A stretch of DNA of 56,954 nt from Burkholderiales bacterium. Its GTDB lineage: Bacteria; Pseudomonadota; Gammaproteobacteria; Burkholderiales; Casimicrobiaceae. Both the position numbers and the translations under genes were made by a program. The stretch covers positions 1-56,954 of the forward strand of contig JAEUPL010000010.1 of NCBI GenBank assembly GCA_016790165.1, given 5' to 3'. The notes under the pieces were generated by a model. It did no database searches and had not been told where the DNA came from. It saw nothing but the letters and a program-made list of their open reading frames with translations. Below are positions 22,945-32,680 of this stretch, piece after piece. Position 1 is the stretch's first letter, and each line of letters starts with the position of its first letter.

Positions 22945-23823
22945 ATGAGCCATGGTGCAACTTCCCCTTCCACCGCAACCACCTGCCTGTGGAATGCGCG
23001 CCTGCTTTGGGTCGAGCGCGGCACCGCCGACGCCGGGGCCTGCGCAACGTGGTATGCCGACTTGTTGGGCGATGCCATGTCACCTGTCGCGAACGGGTTG
23101 TGGCAGCTACGCGGAGCGGAGCGTTGGATGCTCTTCCGTGACGGCCCGGCCAAGTCCGCGCCGAGCTTTGCCTTTGCGTTCCCAACTGTCGCGCAGCATG
23201 ATGCATTTCGTTCGCATCTCGAGCAAGCTGGCGTTGCCATGCAGGCGCTTGCCGCCGAATACGCGACGTTGCTCGGCGGCCACGGTTTCTCGATTCTCGA
23301 CCCGGATGGCCGACGGATGGTGTTCACCGTTTCCCCTGGTCAGGTCGCGGCGGTCGATGGCGCGCTGCCAGGTCGTCTGCAGCACTTTGTCGTGGCCTCG
23401 ACGCAGACCTTGCCGATGCTCGAGTTCTATCGAGACACGCTTGGCTTTGTTGAATCGGATCGCGTGGTCGACAGTGACGGCGATTTGTCGTCCGCTTTCG
23501 TGCGCTCGGACCCCGAGCATCACAGTTTTGCGGTGTTCCGTGCGCCTGCGAGCGGGCCAGACCATCATGCTTACGACGTGCCCAACTGGAATGCGATCCG
23601 CGACTGGGCGGATCATTGTGGTGACCTCGAAATCCCGCTCTGGTGGGGGCCAGGGCGACACGGCGTGGGCAACAACCTGTTCTTCATGATCGAAGACCCG
23701 GACGGCTACAAGATCGAGTTCTCCACCGAGCTTGAGCACATGCCCGTCGAGATGCCCTATCGCGAATGGCCGCACGGCCCGCGCGCACTCAACCTGTGGG
23801 GCAACGCGTGGATGCGAAGTTGA
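22945..23823 (+). CDS. VOC-family extradiol dioxygenase-like protein
   Basis: A 292-residue protein with two vicinal-oxygen-chelate modules, as in catechol 2,3-dioxygenases. The C-terminal module has likely iron ligands in LQHFVVAS (His), DHHAYDVPNW (His) and IEFSTELEHM (Glu), plus the DPDGYKIEF pattern. The N-terminal module (about 15-130) lacks the metal ligands, as is usual. ATG 22945 was chosen as the first start after the amtB terminator with the expected N-terminus. Substrate unknown; aromatic ring cleavage is suggested by the family only. Confidence 0.82.
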   Translation: MSHGATSPSTATTCLWNARLLWVERGTADAGACATWYADLLGDAMSPVANGLWQLRGAERWMLFRDGPAKSAPSFAFAFPTVAQHDAFRSHLEQAGVAMQALAAEYATLLGGHGFSILDPDGRRMVFTVSPGQVAAVDGALPGRLQHFVVASTQTLPMLEFYRDTLGFVESDRVVDSDGDLSSAFVRSDPEHHSFAVFRAPASGPDHHAYDVPNWNAIRDWADHCGDLEIPLWWGPGRHGVGNNLFFMIEDPDGYKIEFSTELEHMPVEMPYREWPHGPRALNLWGNAWMRS

Positions 23824-23941
23824 TGCGGGTCGACTGACTCGGGCGCCCAGGCTCGCCCGCCCGGACATGCACAATTTCGTGCTCAGGGTTGGAACTTGCG
23901 ACGTTGCATGCAGTCTTTCAACTGTCTTCAACTTACAGTGT

Positions 23942-24688
23942 ATGTCTATGCGTTATCGTCTGTGCTCGGGAACCGTCGCGTTCTACAGCGCTCTCTTGAT
24001 GAGCGGCGCACTTGCCGCCCAACCTGCGGACAATGTCGCCCGTGCTGCCACACCCGCGGACCGGCTTGAGGAGGTGGTGCTCAACAGCCCCAAACACGCC
24101 GCTGTCATGCCGTACGACGACGTGTTCGTGCGGCTCAAGCGAATGCGGGATTCGAAGCTGGATCGCGTGACGATGCAAATCAAGATCGTACCGCAGGACG
24201 AAGCGACCAAGCTCAGCGCGGTGCGCGTCGCCATCGTCAATGATCGCGTGAGCGTGCCCGTTCCTGTGGGTGCGGACGGGACGGTGACCGTGCCCTATCG
24301 TGAAGATCTATACAAAACCGATGCTGAGTTGCGCAGCAATCAGCCAAAGGGCTCGCTCAAGGCGTCGCTCACGCTGGGGATTGGGTGGTCCGGCGGGCGT
24401 GAAATTCCGTACCATGAAGTCGAAGAAACCGTTCGACAACTTCAGGTCGCCGGCAAAGACCTGCTAGGCTGGTTTGGCTATATGCTGTTCTTTCCTTCCC
24501 TGCAAAACGTGGAGGTGCCGCTGCAGTATCCCGAGCCCCGTGGACAGACGATGCGCGTGGTAAAGGACGGGATGACCATTGAAACCTACACGGCGGACGC
24601 GAAAGGTCAGCTCACCTTCAAGCTCAAGCCGGGTTGGGCGCAATTGCAGCCGACGCTGGTGTTTAGCGAGGCGCCCCCCAAATTTTGA
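23942..24688 (+). CDS. Exported protein of unknown function (possibly DUF2987-like)
   Basis: A 248-residue protein with an N-terminal signal peptide (hydrophobic stretch VAFYSALLMSGALAAQP). The mature part is a mixed beta protein with two similar-looking halves, including YDDVFVRLKRMRDSKLDRVT and the late stretch PLQYPEPRGQTMRVVKDG. The overall shape recalls DUF2987, but I cannot confirm membership. A second in-frame ATG lies at 23948. It converges on the Hsp70-like gene 18 bp downstream. No function is proposed. Confidence 0.72.
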   Translation: MSMRYRLCSGTVAFYSALLMSGALAAQPADNVARAATPADRLEEVVLNSPKHAAVMPYDDVFVRLKRMRDSKLDRVTMQIKIVPQDEATKLSAVRVAIVNDRVSVPVPVGADGTVTVPYREDLYKTDAELRSNQPKGSLKASLTLGIGWSGGREIPYHEVEETVRQLQVAGKDLLGWFGYMLFFPSLQNVEVPLQYPEPRGQTMRVVKDGMTIETYTADAKGQLTFKLKPGWAQLQPTLVFSEAPPKF

Positions 24689-24706
24689 GCTAGGCAGTCG
24701 CAGCCA

Positions 24707-26080
24707 CTACGCGGCAGCACCCACAGCCCAGGCCTCTGGGTTGTCGCTGCGTGCGATCAGCGCGAGTCCATACGCGATCGACTCCAGTTGGTCACCGGTT
24801 TCGATCGTATGGGGGTCAAAGCGCTGATCAAAGATCGCACGCACCGCTGGCACGAATGACGTACCCCCCGTGAGAAACACGCGGTCAATTGAACTCGCGT
24901 CGAGCCGCGCCTCGCCGAGCGCGGCATCGACGGCATCTTCAATTCTCTGCAGATCGTCCTCGATCCACTGCGCGAAGGCGGCGCGTTCAATCGTGGCATC
25001 AAGCGCGAGGTCGTAGCCGACGCCCGCGGCGCGGAATGCCAGCTTCGCCGTCGGCGCGCTCGACAGTGACGTTTTCACGTCGGCCACCGCCTTATAGAGC
25101 GGATAGCCGAGATCGTTGTCGATGAGCGCGATGAACCTGGCCAGACCATCACGTTCAATGGCATAGCGCAGGTACTCGCGCAGTTCACGCAGCACAGCGG
25201 GTGATTTCATCAGCGCAAGCTGGTTCCATTGCGCAAAGCGATGGTGAAAATGCGTCGGTACTTCGAGAATCTTGTCAATGCTCTTGTACTTTGCGCGGTG
25301 ACCGAGCTGCGGCAAGATCGCATGCTCGAGGATGCGGTAATCAAACACGTCACCTGCGACAGCCACGCCCGAGTGCGCAAGTGGAATCGATTTCAGCCCA
25401 CCGCGCTTGCCGCTGCCCGGCTCGAAACGGATGATCGAGAAGTCGCTGGTCCCGCCGCCAAAGTCCGCGACCAGCACGGTGGCCGCCTGCCTCAGTCGCT
25501 GAGCGAAGAAGTATGCCGCCGCGACCGGCTCGTACACGTAGAGCACTTCGCCGAAGCCAACACGCTTGAACGCCCGCTCGTACCGCTCCAGTGCAAGCGC
25601 TTCGTTCGGGTTCACACCGGCGAAAGCAACCGGTCTGCCGGCAACCAGCCGGGGCGGCAAATCTCGAAGCGCACCATCGGTGTGAGTGCGCATCTTTTCG
25701 ATGAACGCGGTCAGCAAATCCTCGAACGTGAATTTGCGGCCGTGGATGTAAGTCTCGGTGAACGAGCGGCTGGCGGCAAACGTCTTGAAGGACTGCAGGA
25801 ACCGGCAATCCATCGGGTCATCGATGAACCGCTCAATCGCCCATGGCCCGGCCTCAAAGCGCAAGTCCTGCGCTGCGCCGGTGTCCTCTTCCCAAAAGCA
25901 CATCGCCGAGCGAAAGGTGGCGTGAGTTTCACCCGCCAGCGTGAACCGCAACGTGCGGGCAATGCCCGGGTGCGCTGACGCGGCGATGACGGTGTTGGTC
26001 GTGCCGAAATCAAGGCCGAGCGCGAGCGGGAAACCAGCAGGAGAGCGAGGCATTGAGTGGGGGCGAGTCGGTGGCGCCAA
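24707..26080 (-). CDS. yegD: YegD-like Hsp70-family protein
   Basis: A 457-residue member of the actin/Hsp70 ATPase superfamily, without the substrate-binding domain of DnaK. Phosphate-1 motif: LGLDFGTTNTVIA. Phosphate-2: VADFGGGTSDFSI. Adenosine motif: VFLTGGTSFVPAVRAIF. The YEPVAAAYFFAQ connect region is also present. Length and architecture match E. coli YegD, whose role is unknown but presumed chaperone-like. An alternative ATG lies at 26053. It is convergent with the exported protein and divergent from the TehA-like gene. Confidence 0.88.
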   Translation of the reverse strand: MAPPTRPHSMPRSPAGFPLALGLDFGTTNTVIAASAHPGIARTLRFTLAGETHATFRSAMCFWEEDTGAAQDLRFEAGPWAIERFIDDPMDCRFLQSFKTFAASRSFTETYIHGRKFTFEDLLTAFIEKMRTHTDGALRDLPPRLVAGRPVAFAGVNPNEALALERYERAFKRVGFGEVLYVYEPVAAAYFFAQRLRQAATVLVADFGGGTSDFSIIRFEPGSGKRGGLKSIPLAHSGVAVAGDVFDYRILEHAILPQLGHRAKYKSIDKILEVPTHFHHRFAQWNQLALMKSPAVLRELREYLRYAIERDGLARFIALIDNDLGYPLYKAVADVKTSLSSAPTAKLAFRAAGVGYDLALDATIERAAFAQWIEDDLQRIEDAVDAALGEARLDASSIDRVFLTGGTSFVPAVRAIFDQRFDPHTIETGDQLESIAYGLALIARSDNPEAWAVGAAA

Positions 26081-26200
26081 GTTGCAGCGTGACGACGGGA
26101 CGCGGATTGTATGCGCAGGCGCTGCCGGGACGTCGAGTCAGTAATCTCGCCAAGTAACTTTTCATCAATGTCACCGCGTCCGGCGCACTACACTCGCCGT

Positions 26201-27214
26201 ATGAGTGTCGTCGGAACGGAAAGTCAGCGCAGCGCAACCATCACCCCGATCGGGACTGGCCGCCCGTGGTTGTCGCGCATGCCACCGGGCTTGTTTGCAA
26301 TCCCGTTCGGAATGCTGGGCCTCGCGGGCGCTTGGCGGCGCATGACACCGTTGCGCTTCGAAGCGACGGACGTGGTGGCGTCATTCCTCCTCTCCGTCGC
26401 GACCGCGTTGCTGGAGCTATTGCTGATTCTCTGGGTCATAAAGTTTGTGCGGTATCGCGAGGACGTGCGCAAGGACTTGGCGCATCCCGTCCATGGCGCG
26501 ATGCTCTCACTGATGCCCTTGACCGTGCTGCTCGCGGTTGCACTTTGGTTGCCGTCGTCGCCGCAAATTCGCGTAACAGCTGTCTGGTTGGTTTCCGGTG
26601 CCATCGTGGTGCAGGTGATGCTGGCATGGCGTGTCGTCACACGTGTCGCAACAGGCGAATTGCCACCGGAGGCGGTAACGCCAGCGCTTTATTTGCCTCC
26701 CGTCGGCGGCGGCCTGATCGGTTCGTTGGCGTTGGCCGCCTTGGGGGCACACGGTTGGGCCGTGCTTGCGTTTGGCCTGGGATTGGCGGCCTGGTGGTTG
26801 CTTGAGGCCCGTGTCCTCAATCGCCTGTTTGCCGGGCCGATGCCGCCGCCACTTCGGGCCACCGTGGGTATTGAACTGGCACCCGCGCCTGTGGCAACGT
26901 TGGCGGCACTTGCGCTTTGGCCTTCACTGCCCGTGGACGGCGTTTTGCTGGCGTTGGGCGTGGCTTGCGGGCCGTTGATTGCCGTGCTGGCGCGGTGGCG
27001 ATCATGGACCAGCGTGCCATTCTCTGCGGCCCACTGGTCATTCTCGTTCCCGATCGCCGCGCTCGCGTCCGTCGTTGTCGAGGCCGTGCGGCGCGGCGGC
27101 TGGCCGTCTCAGGTGGCTTGGGTGGCCGTGCTAATGGCAACCTCGGTGATCGCCTATCTCGCGATCCGCAGCGTGCTGTTGCTGGTTCGCGGGCGGCTCA
27201 TTCCCCCCGGATAA
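26201..27214 (+). CDS. TehA/SLAC1-family anion channel
   Basis: A 337-residue membrane protein with about ten hydrophobic segments. The beginning, MPPGLFAIPFGMLGLAGAWR, is the characteristic first helix of the tellurite-resistance/dicarboxylate transporter (TDT) family, which includes TehA and plant SLAC1 anion channels. The start at ATG 26201 was chosen because it gives the family N-terminus; the frame is open 30 codons further upstream. No TehB neighbour is present, so tellurite resistance is not implied. Confidence 0.85.
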   Translation: MSVVGTESQRSATITPIGTGRPWLSRMPPGLFAIPFGMLGLAGAWRRMTPLRFEATDVVASFLLSVATALLELLLILWVIKFVRYREDVRKDLAHPVHGAMLSLMPLTVLLAVALWLPSSPQIRVTAVWLVSGAIVVQVMLAWRVVTRVATGELPPEAVTPALYLPPVGGGLIGSLALAALGAHGWAVLAFGLGLAAWWLLEARVLNRLFAGPMPPPLRATVGIELAPAPVATLAALALWPSLPVDGVLLALGVACGPLIAVLARWRSWTSVPFSAAHWSFSFPIAALASVVVEAVRRGGWPSQVAWVAVLMATSVIAYLAIRSVLLLVRGRLIPPG

Positions 27215-27218
27215 GTGA

Positions 27219-28397
27219 CTAAAGGCCCGCCGCGGCGCGCAGTGCGGCCGCGCGATCGGTGCTTTCCCAGGTGAACTCAGGTTCGTCGCGGCCAAAGTGG
27301 CCGTAGGCAGCGGTTTTCTCGTAGATCGGTCGCAGCAGGTTGAGCATCTGGATGATGCCCTTTGGCCGCAGGTCGAAGTGTTCGTTGACCAGCGCGGCGA
27401 TCTTTTCATCAGAGATCACGCCCGTGCCTTCGGTGTACACGGTCACGTTCATCGGCTTGGCAACACCGATGGCATAGGCCACCTGCACTTGACACTGCTT
27501 GGCCAACCCGGCAGCGACGACATTCTTGGCAACGTAGCGCGCGGCGTACGCGGCGGAACGGTCTACCTTGGACGGATCCTTGCCGGAAAACGCGCCGCCG
27601 CCATGCGGGCAGGCGCCGCCGTAGGTGTCGACAATGATCTTGCGGCCGGTGAGACCGCAGTCACCCTGCGGGCCGCCAATCACGAAGCGGCCAGTCGGGT
27701 TGACCAGGTAACGCGTGGCCTGCAGCCACTCTTTCGGCAGCACTGGCTTGATGATTTCCTCGATCACTGCCTCGTAGAAGCTCGCCTTGAGCTTGGTGGG
27801 CGTCTCGCTCTGGTCGGGACTGTGCTGGGTGGAGAGCACAACAGTATCAATCGAATGCGGCTTGCCATCGACGTAGCGCATCGTGACCTGCGACTTGGCA
27901 TCCGGGCGCAGGAACGGCAGGCGACCATCCTTGCGCAGCATGGCCTGACGCTCGACGAGGCGGTGCGCGTAGTAAATCGGCGCTGGCATCAGCACGGGGG
28001 TTTCGTCGCATGCGTAGCCGAACATGAGGCCCTGATCGCCCGCGCCGGTATTCAGGTGATCGTCGCTGGCGTGATCGACGCCCTGCGCGATGTCATTGGA
28101 CTGCTTGTCGTAGGCGACGAGCACGGCGCAACCCTTGTAGTCGATGCCGTACTCGGTGTTGTCGTAGCCGATACGCTTGATGGTGTCGCGCGCGACCTGA
28201 ATGTAGTCAACGTGCGCGTTGGTGGTGATCTCGCCAGCGAGCACCACGAGACCAGTATTGGTCAACGTCTCAGCCGCGACTCGCGAACGTGGGTCCTGCT
28301 GGAAAATGGCGTCGAGGATGGCGTCCGAGATCTGGTCAGCCACCTTGTCGGGGTGACCTTCGGAGACCGATTCGGAGGTGAAGAGGTAGTCGCTCAT
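27219..28397 (-). CDS. metK: S-adenosylmethionine synthase
   Basis: A 392-residue enzyme that makes S-adenosylmethionine from methionine and ATP. It begins [36 protein letters not shown] and [19 protein letters not shown] are the two PROSITE-type signatures. Length is normal. It diverges from lpxL, as in many Burkholderiales. It ends 4 bp beyond the stop of the convergent TehA-like gene. Confidence 0.98.
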   Translation of the reverse strand: MSDYLFTSESVSEGHPDKVADQISDAILDAIFQQDPRSRVAAETLTNTGLVVLAGEITTNAHVDYIQVARDTIKRIGYDNTEYGIDYKGCAVLVAYDKQSNDIAQGVDHASDDHLNTGAGDQGLMFGYACDETPVLMPAPIYYAHRLVERQAMLRKDGRLPFLRPDAKSQVTMRYVDGKPHSIDTVVLSTQHSPDQSETPTKLKASFYEAVIEEIIKPVLPKEWLQATRYLVNPTGRFVIGGPQGDCGLTGRKIIVDTYGGACPHGGGAFSGKDPSKVDRSAAYAARYVAKNVVAAGLAKQCQVQVAYAIGVAKPMNVTVYTEGTGVISDEKIAALVNEHFDLRPKGIIQMLNLLRPIYEKTAAYGHFGRDEPEFTWESTDRAAALRAAAGL

Positions 28398-28422
28398 GAG
28401 TAAAACCTTGCCTGAAAAATCC

Positions 28423-28449
28423 CACCGGTTCGACTGGGGCGAGCCGGTG
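28423..28449 (-). promoter_or_regulatory. Stem-loop in the metK leader
   Basis: CACCGGTTCG and CGAGCCGGTG can form a 10-bp stem (one G-T pair) with a 7-nt loop, 26 nt upstream of the metK start on the minus strand. It has no T-run. It does not match SAM or SAH riboswitch consensus features that I know, so its role is open. Confidence 0.4.
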
Positions 28450-28641
28450 ATTCCCTTGGTCTCACGAGCGGCGACGCTTTAGCGGAAAAATGGCGCGATG
28501 CAGTGACCGCCGACGTCCGCCCCGCAAGTAGTCGAATAACTCAGCGAACGCCACCTAGAATTGTAGGCGAATCGTCGCACCGCCCCGAGCGTAGCTGCGA
28601 GTCGCCCTTTCCGGCGGTGAACACGTCACCATCATCTTCAA

Positions 28642-29502
28642 GTGCCCAATTTGCTTCTACGTCTGGCTGTTGTTCTTGCTGGCTGGCTTGCCCGACGCTC
28701 GCTCGCGACGCAGGCGTATCTCGGTGGCGCACTGGGGAGGCTGATGCTCCTGAGCACACAGATGCGTCGGCGCCTGCGCGACAACCTCACGGTCTCCAGT
28801 TACGCGGAACGGGTGTCCTCTGCCGCTGCGGCCACGGGCATCGGTCGCATGGCGCTCGAAACCGCCGCCGTGTGGTCAACGCCCGACGCGGTCCTGCTCG
28901 GGCGCATCCGGCGCGTTGACGGATGGGATCATGTGCTGGCTGCCCATGATGCCGGGCGTGGCCTGATATTTCTAACACCGCATCTGGCAACCTTCGAATA
29001 TGCCTCGCTCTTCATCGGCTCGCAGCTGCCGATCACGGTCATGTTTCGACCGCCGCGTGTGGCGTGGGCTGAGCCGCTGATGCGAAAGGGGCGCGATCGT
29101 CTGCAGATCAAGTCGGAACCCGCTGAAATGAGCGGCATCCGCGCGATGCTCAAGGCGCTTCGTCGCGGCGAATGCATCGGACTGTTGCCCGATCAGGTGC
29201 CGACCGGCGGGGACGGCGTCTGGGCTCCTTTTTTTGGTCGACCGGCGTACACCATGACGCTGGTGCAAAAACTCGCCAGGACGACCTCGGCGCAGGTGGT
29301 GATGATCGTCTGTGTGCGCCTGCCGCGCGGTGCCGGATACCGGCTCGTCTTCACGCCGTTGCCACCATTCTCTGACGCACCGCAGACCGCTGCGCGCGAA
29401 TTGAATGCGGCGGTAGAGCAAGCCATTGCCCTGGCGCCAGACCAATATCTCTGGAGCTACAACCGATACAAGGTTCCGGCGGGCGCCGGGGTGCCGCCGT
29501 GA
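28642..29502 (+). CDS. lpxL: Lipid A biosynthesis acyltransferase (LpxL/HtrB family), first copy
   Basis: A 286-residue inner-membrane acyltransferase that adds a secondary acyl chain to Kdo-lipid A. The catalytic H-x4-E motif is seen in TPHLATFEYASLF. GLLPDQVPTGGDGVWAPFFG and the late YLWSYNRYK are family landmarks. The N-terminal hydrophobic anchor is NLLLRLAVVLAGWLA. The start is a GTG at 28642 with only a weak ribosome-binding site. The stop overlaps the second acyltransferase start (GTGA), so the two act in one operon and probably add two different acyl chains. Confidence 0.9.
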   Translation: MPNLLLRLAVVLAGWLARRSLATQAYLGGALGRLMLLSTQMRRRLRDNLTVSSYAERVSSAAAATGIGRMALETAAVWSTPDAVLLGRIRRVDGWDHVLAAHDAGRGLIFLTPHLATFEYASLFIGSQLPITVMFRPPRVAWAEPLMRKGRDRLQIKSEPAEMSGIRAMLKALRRGECIGLLPDQVPTGGDGVWAPFFGRPAYTMTLVQKLARTTSAQVVMIVCVRLPRGAGYRLVFTPLPPFSDAPQTAARELNAAVEQAIALAPDQYLWSYNRYKVPAGAGVPP

Positions 29503-30413
29503 GCGCCGTTCGCATCAGCACTCTGGGTGGCGCGTTGACCTGGGTGGGCAGCAAGGTGCTCGCGCGATTGCCGCTGCGCTGGATCGCGTCGATCAGCGGT
29601 ATGCTGGCCGCGTTGGGTTGGCACTTGGCGAAGTCGCGTCGCCGCGTGGCCCTGACCAATCTGCGACTTTGCTTTCCGGACAAGACGGAGACGGAGCGGG
29701 AGGCCATTGCGCGAGCGCATTTCCGCGCCTACGTGCAAGCGGCACTGGAGCACGGCTTTCTGTGGAATGCCAGCGGCGAACGAATTCGAGCCTACGTCAC
29801 GCTGCACGACGAGATGCAGTGGCGGCGGTTTCGCGAACCGACGGCGGGCGAAGCGGTGCGACCCGTGATCTGGTTGTGTCCGCACTTCATCGGCCTCGAC
29901 GCCGCGGCGATCCGCATTTCCGTCGATACGTCCGGCTGCTCGCTGTATAGCCGTCAAAGCAATCCCGATCTTGACCGGATGCTGCTGGCGGGGCGCACGC
30001 GCTTCAGCCACTCGCGTATCCTGGCCCGCAATGACGGCGTCAAACCCATCGTTCGTGCGATGCGCGACGGCCTTCCGTTTTACTATCTGCCCGATATGGA
30101 TTTCGGGTTGCGCGATTCAGTGTTCGTTCCGTTCTTCGGCGTCGATGCGGCGACGATTACGGGCGTATCGCGTCTGGCGAAACTGACCGGCGCCGCCGTC
30201 GTTCCGGTGATTGCCACGCAGCGGCCGAAAGGTGCGGGCTACGACGTGCGCTTCTATCCGGCGTTCGAGCACTTTCCCTCGGGCAACGACGTGGCCGACG
30301 CGCGACGCGTCAACGCCTTCATCGAGGATCGTGTGCGCGAGAACACGGCGCAGTATCTGTGGACACACAAGCGCTTCAAGACGCGCCCCCCGGGCGAGAA
30401 GGGCGTGTACTGA
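29499..30413 (+). CDS. lpxL: Lipid A biosynthesis acyltransferase (LpxL/HtrB family), second copy
   Basis: A 304-residue homologue of the preceding gene, with the H-x4-D version of the catalytic motif (CPHFIGLDAAAIR), YYLPDMDFGLRDSVFVPFFG, and a C-terminal YLWTHKRFKTRPPGE. Start GTG 29499 overlaps the previous stop. The two copies differ strongly, so they are not a recent duplication. With msbA at the end of the window, they serve lipid A maturation and export. Whether this copy is functionally LpxL or LpxM cannot be told from sequence. Confidence 0.9.
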   Translation: MSAVRISTLGGALTWVGSKVLARLPLRWIASISGMLAALGWHLAKSRRRVALTNLRLCFPDKTETEREAIARAHFRAYVQAALEHGFLWNASGERIRAYVTLHDEMQWRRFREPTAGEAVRPVIWLCPHFIGLDAAAIRISVDTSGCSLYSRQSNPDLDRMLLAGRTRFSHSRILARNDGVKPIVRAMRDGLPFYYLPDMDFGLRDSVFVPFFGVDAATITGVSRLAKLTGAAVVPVIATQRPKGAGYDVRFYPAFEHFPSGNDVADARRVNAFIEDRVRENTAQYLWTHKRFKTRPPGEKGVY

Positions 30414-30414
30414 C

Positions 30415-31452
30415 ATGGCACGACAACCCAGGCCACCGCGTATCGAAGTCGCCACTGACGAGAGCGTGACGCGGGCGGTAGAGCGCCTTCGAGCGGGTGA
30501 TCTGATCGGGCTACCCACGGAGACGGTCTACGGACTCGCGGCGGACGCAGGCAACGCCGACGCGGTTGCCAAAATATTTGCGGCGAAAGGCCGGCCCGCG
30601 GACCATCCGCTGATCGTGCATGTGGCCTCGGCCGAGGCGGCAACCGCCTGGGCTGCATCGTGGCCCGCCGCAGCCCACCGGCTGGCGACCGCCTTTTGGC
30701 CGGGACCCATGACGCTGATCGTCAGGCGGGCACCGCATGTGCTCGACGCGGTGACGGGTGGACAGGACACGGTTGGGCTTCGCGTGCCCTCGCATCCGGT
30801 GGCGCAGGCGGTGCTGCGCGCGTTCTCGAGCAGCGACACGCGGCCGATGGGGGTTGCCGCGCCGTCCGCCAACCAGTTCGGGCAGGTGAGCCCAACGACG
30901 GCCCAGCACGTCGCGGAGGAATTTCCCGATCAAGCGTTGCTGGTGCTCGACGGTGGCGCGAGCGAGGTCGGGGTCGAGTCGACGATTATCGACGTGAGCG
31001 GCGCGGTGCCACGGGTATTGCGGCCGGGCCGGGTGCGTGCAGGTGACATCGAGCGCGTGCTCGGCCAGCCGCTGGCCGACGCCTGCGCTGATGCGCCGCG
31101 CGTCTCCGGCGCACTGGCATCTCACTACGCGCCGCGCACGCAGACGCTGATGCTGGCCACGTCGCGCCTGAAGATGCAGTTGCGCGCATTCCGGCAGGCG
31201 AAGGCGACGCAACCGACGCGTTGCGTGATCACCCATTCCTTCGACCCGGAGCCGATGGAGCGACTGCGCGTCGTCCGGCTCGCCGCCGATGCCGAGACGT
31301 GGGAATACGAACTCTACGCGCTCCTGCGTCAGCTCGACCAGGAGCGCTACGGCACGCTCATCGTCGAAACCCCGCCGGACTCGCCGGAGTGGGATGCCGT
31401 GAACGACCGCCTGCGCCGCGCGACGCATGGGTCTTCGCTTGACGAGTCATGA
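30415..31452 (+). CDS. sua5: Sua5-type threonylcarbamoyl-AMP synthase
   Basis: A 345-residue enzyme that makes threonylcarbamoyl-AMP for the t6A modification of ANN-decoding tRNAs. The YrdC-like domain (about 15-205) has LIGLPTETVYGLAADA, KGRPADHPLIVHV and APSANQFGQVSPTTAQHV. The C-terminal Sua5 domain follows (about 225-345, SGALASHYAPRTQTLML), so this is the long Sua5 type, not short TsaC. ATG 30415 lies 2 bp after the lpxL stop, giving a compact operon. Confidence 0.93.
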   Translation: MARQPRPPRIEVATDESVTRAVERLRAGDLIGLPTETVYGLAADAGNADAVAKIFAAKGRPADHPLIVHVASAEAATAWAASWPAAAHRLATAFWPGPMTLIVRRAPHVLDAVTGGQDTVGLRVPSHPVAQAVLRAFSSSDTRPMGVAAPSANQFGQVSPTTAQHVAEEFPDQALLVLDGGASEVGVESTIIDVSGAVPRVLRPGRVRAGDIERVLGQPLADACADAPRVSGALASHYAPRTQTLMLATSRLKMQLRAFRQAKATQPTRCVITHSFDPEPMERLRVVRLAADAETWEYELYALLRQLDQERYGTLIVETPPDSPEWDAVNDRLRRATHGSSLDES

Positions 31453-31492
31453 GCCGCGCTACCGACAGCAACCGTCGCGACAATCTCGCTGC

Positions 31493-32677
31493 ATGAAGAT
31501 TGTCCTCGCCCCTGACTCGTTCAAAGGTTCGCTCGCGGCAGACCGTGTGTGCGCGGCACTGGAAGGCGGTTTGCGCCGCGCGCTGCCCAACGCGGAGATC
31601 GTCAAGCGGCCGATGGCCGACGGCGGGGAAGGCACGCTTGACGCTGTGGTCACCGCGCTGGCGGCCAGCGGTGGCGCTCGACGCAAACAGGCGCTGGTCA
31701 AGAACGCAGCCGGGCAATCGGCCGAAGCCGCCTATGCACTGATCAAGCACGGCATCTACGAAGCCGCCGTGATTGAGGTGGCGCAGGTCGTGGGCATCGA
31801 GGATGCGCACAACATGGCCGTGCCGGTTGGCGAGCGGTCAAGCTACGGCGTCGGTGAACTGATCCGTCTGCTGCTGGCGGAGGGCATCCGGCATTTCTTC
31901 GTCGGCCTGGGCGGTACCTGTACCAACGACGGCGGCGCTGGCCTGCTGGCGGCGTTGGGGGTCAAGTTCACGGGCACCTTCCGGCGCGAGATTGCACCGT
32001 CGCCGAATGGCCTGGCAAAGCTCATTTCGGTCGACGTCACCGGGCTCGACGCGCGCCTCGCCGAGTGCGAAATCACGCTGCTCTCCGACGTGAACAACCC
32101 GCTCGTCGGCGAATGTGGCGCGACGGCGATCTTTGGACGGCAGAAGGGCGTTGCGGCGCACGAGATCAGCAACGTCGACGCCGTGATTGACGCGTATGCT
32201 GACCGGCTGGAGGCTGCGCTGCAGCGCCACGCCAAAGCGAAACCCGGCGCCGGTGCGGCGGGCGGCCTCGGCTATGCCCTGCAACTGCTCGGCGCGAGGT
32301 TTGAATCGGGCGCACACACGGTGGCGCGTCTGATCGGACTGGCGGATGCCTGCAACGGCGCGGACTGGCTGATCACGGGCGAGGGGCGTAGTGACGCGCA
32401 AACGCTGCTCGGCAAGACGCCGTTCGCCGCCGCGCAGATTGCGCGCGAGAACGGTAACGCTTGGCTCAAAGCCACGTTGATCAGTGGTGGTGTCGACGCC
32501 GCTTCGCTCGAGGCGCTGAACCCGGTCTTCAACGGCGGCTGCTTTTCGATTGTGCCTGGACCGATGGCGCTGGATCAGGCGATCATCCGCGCGCCGGAGT
32601 TGTTGAGCAATGCCGCTGAGCAACTCGCGCGACTGCTTGTCGGCAACGCGCCCGAACCGGTGACGACAAACACCTGA
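31493..32677 (+). CDS. Glycerate kinase (GarK/GlxK type)
   Basis: A 394-residue kinase that phosphorylates D-glycerate. It starts MKIVLAPDSFKGSLAADRVC, and MADGGEGTLDAVV, GLGGTCTNDGGAGLLAALG and ITGEGRSDAQTLLGKTP are landmarks of the type I glycerate kinase family. ATG 31493 was chosen because it gives this N-terminus; no strong Shine-Dalgarno is visible. Whether it yields 2- or 3-phosphoglycerate is not shown by the sequence. It is followed directly by repeat copy C. Confidence 0.93.
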   Translation: MKIVLAPDSFKGSLAADRVCAALEGGLRRALPNAEIVKRPMADGGEGTLDAVVTALAASGGARRKQALVKNAAGQSAEAAYALIKHGIYEAAVIEVAQVVGIEDAHNMAVPVGERSSYGVGELIRLLLAEGIRHFFVGLGGTCTNDGGAGLLAALGVKFTGTFRREIAPSPNGLAKLISVDVTGLDARLAECEITLLSDVNNPLVGECGATAIFGRQKGVAAHEISNVDAVIDAYADRLEAALQRHAKAKPGAGAAGGLGYALQLLGARFESGAHTVARLIGLADACNGADWLITGEGRSDAQTLLGKTPFAAAQIARENGNAWLKATLISGGVDAASLEALNPVFNGGCFSIVPGPMALDQAIIRAPELLSNAAEQLARLLVGNAPEPVTTNT

Positions 32678-32680
32678 GAC

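Noticed and set aside
21250-22953. Long minus-strand open frame (567 codons) opposite amtB
   Set aside because: It is antisense to an unmistakable AmtB; the product is low-complexity and it runs through the amtB terminator.
28423-28449. SAH or SAM riboswitch before metK
   Set aside because: Only a simple stem-loop is visible; none of the conserved internal-loop sequences of known SAM or SAH aptamers were found.
28480-28570. Possible fifth copy of the REP-like element (TGACCGCCGACG and AGTAGTCGAATAA)
   Set aside because: Only short words match. There is no inverted partner unit and no CAGCTTTT end.
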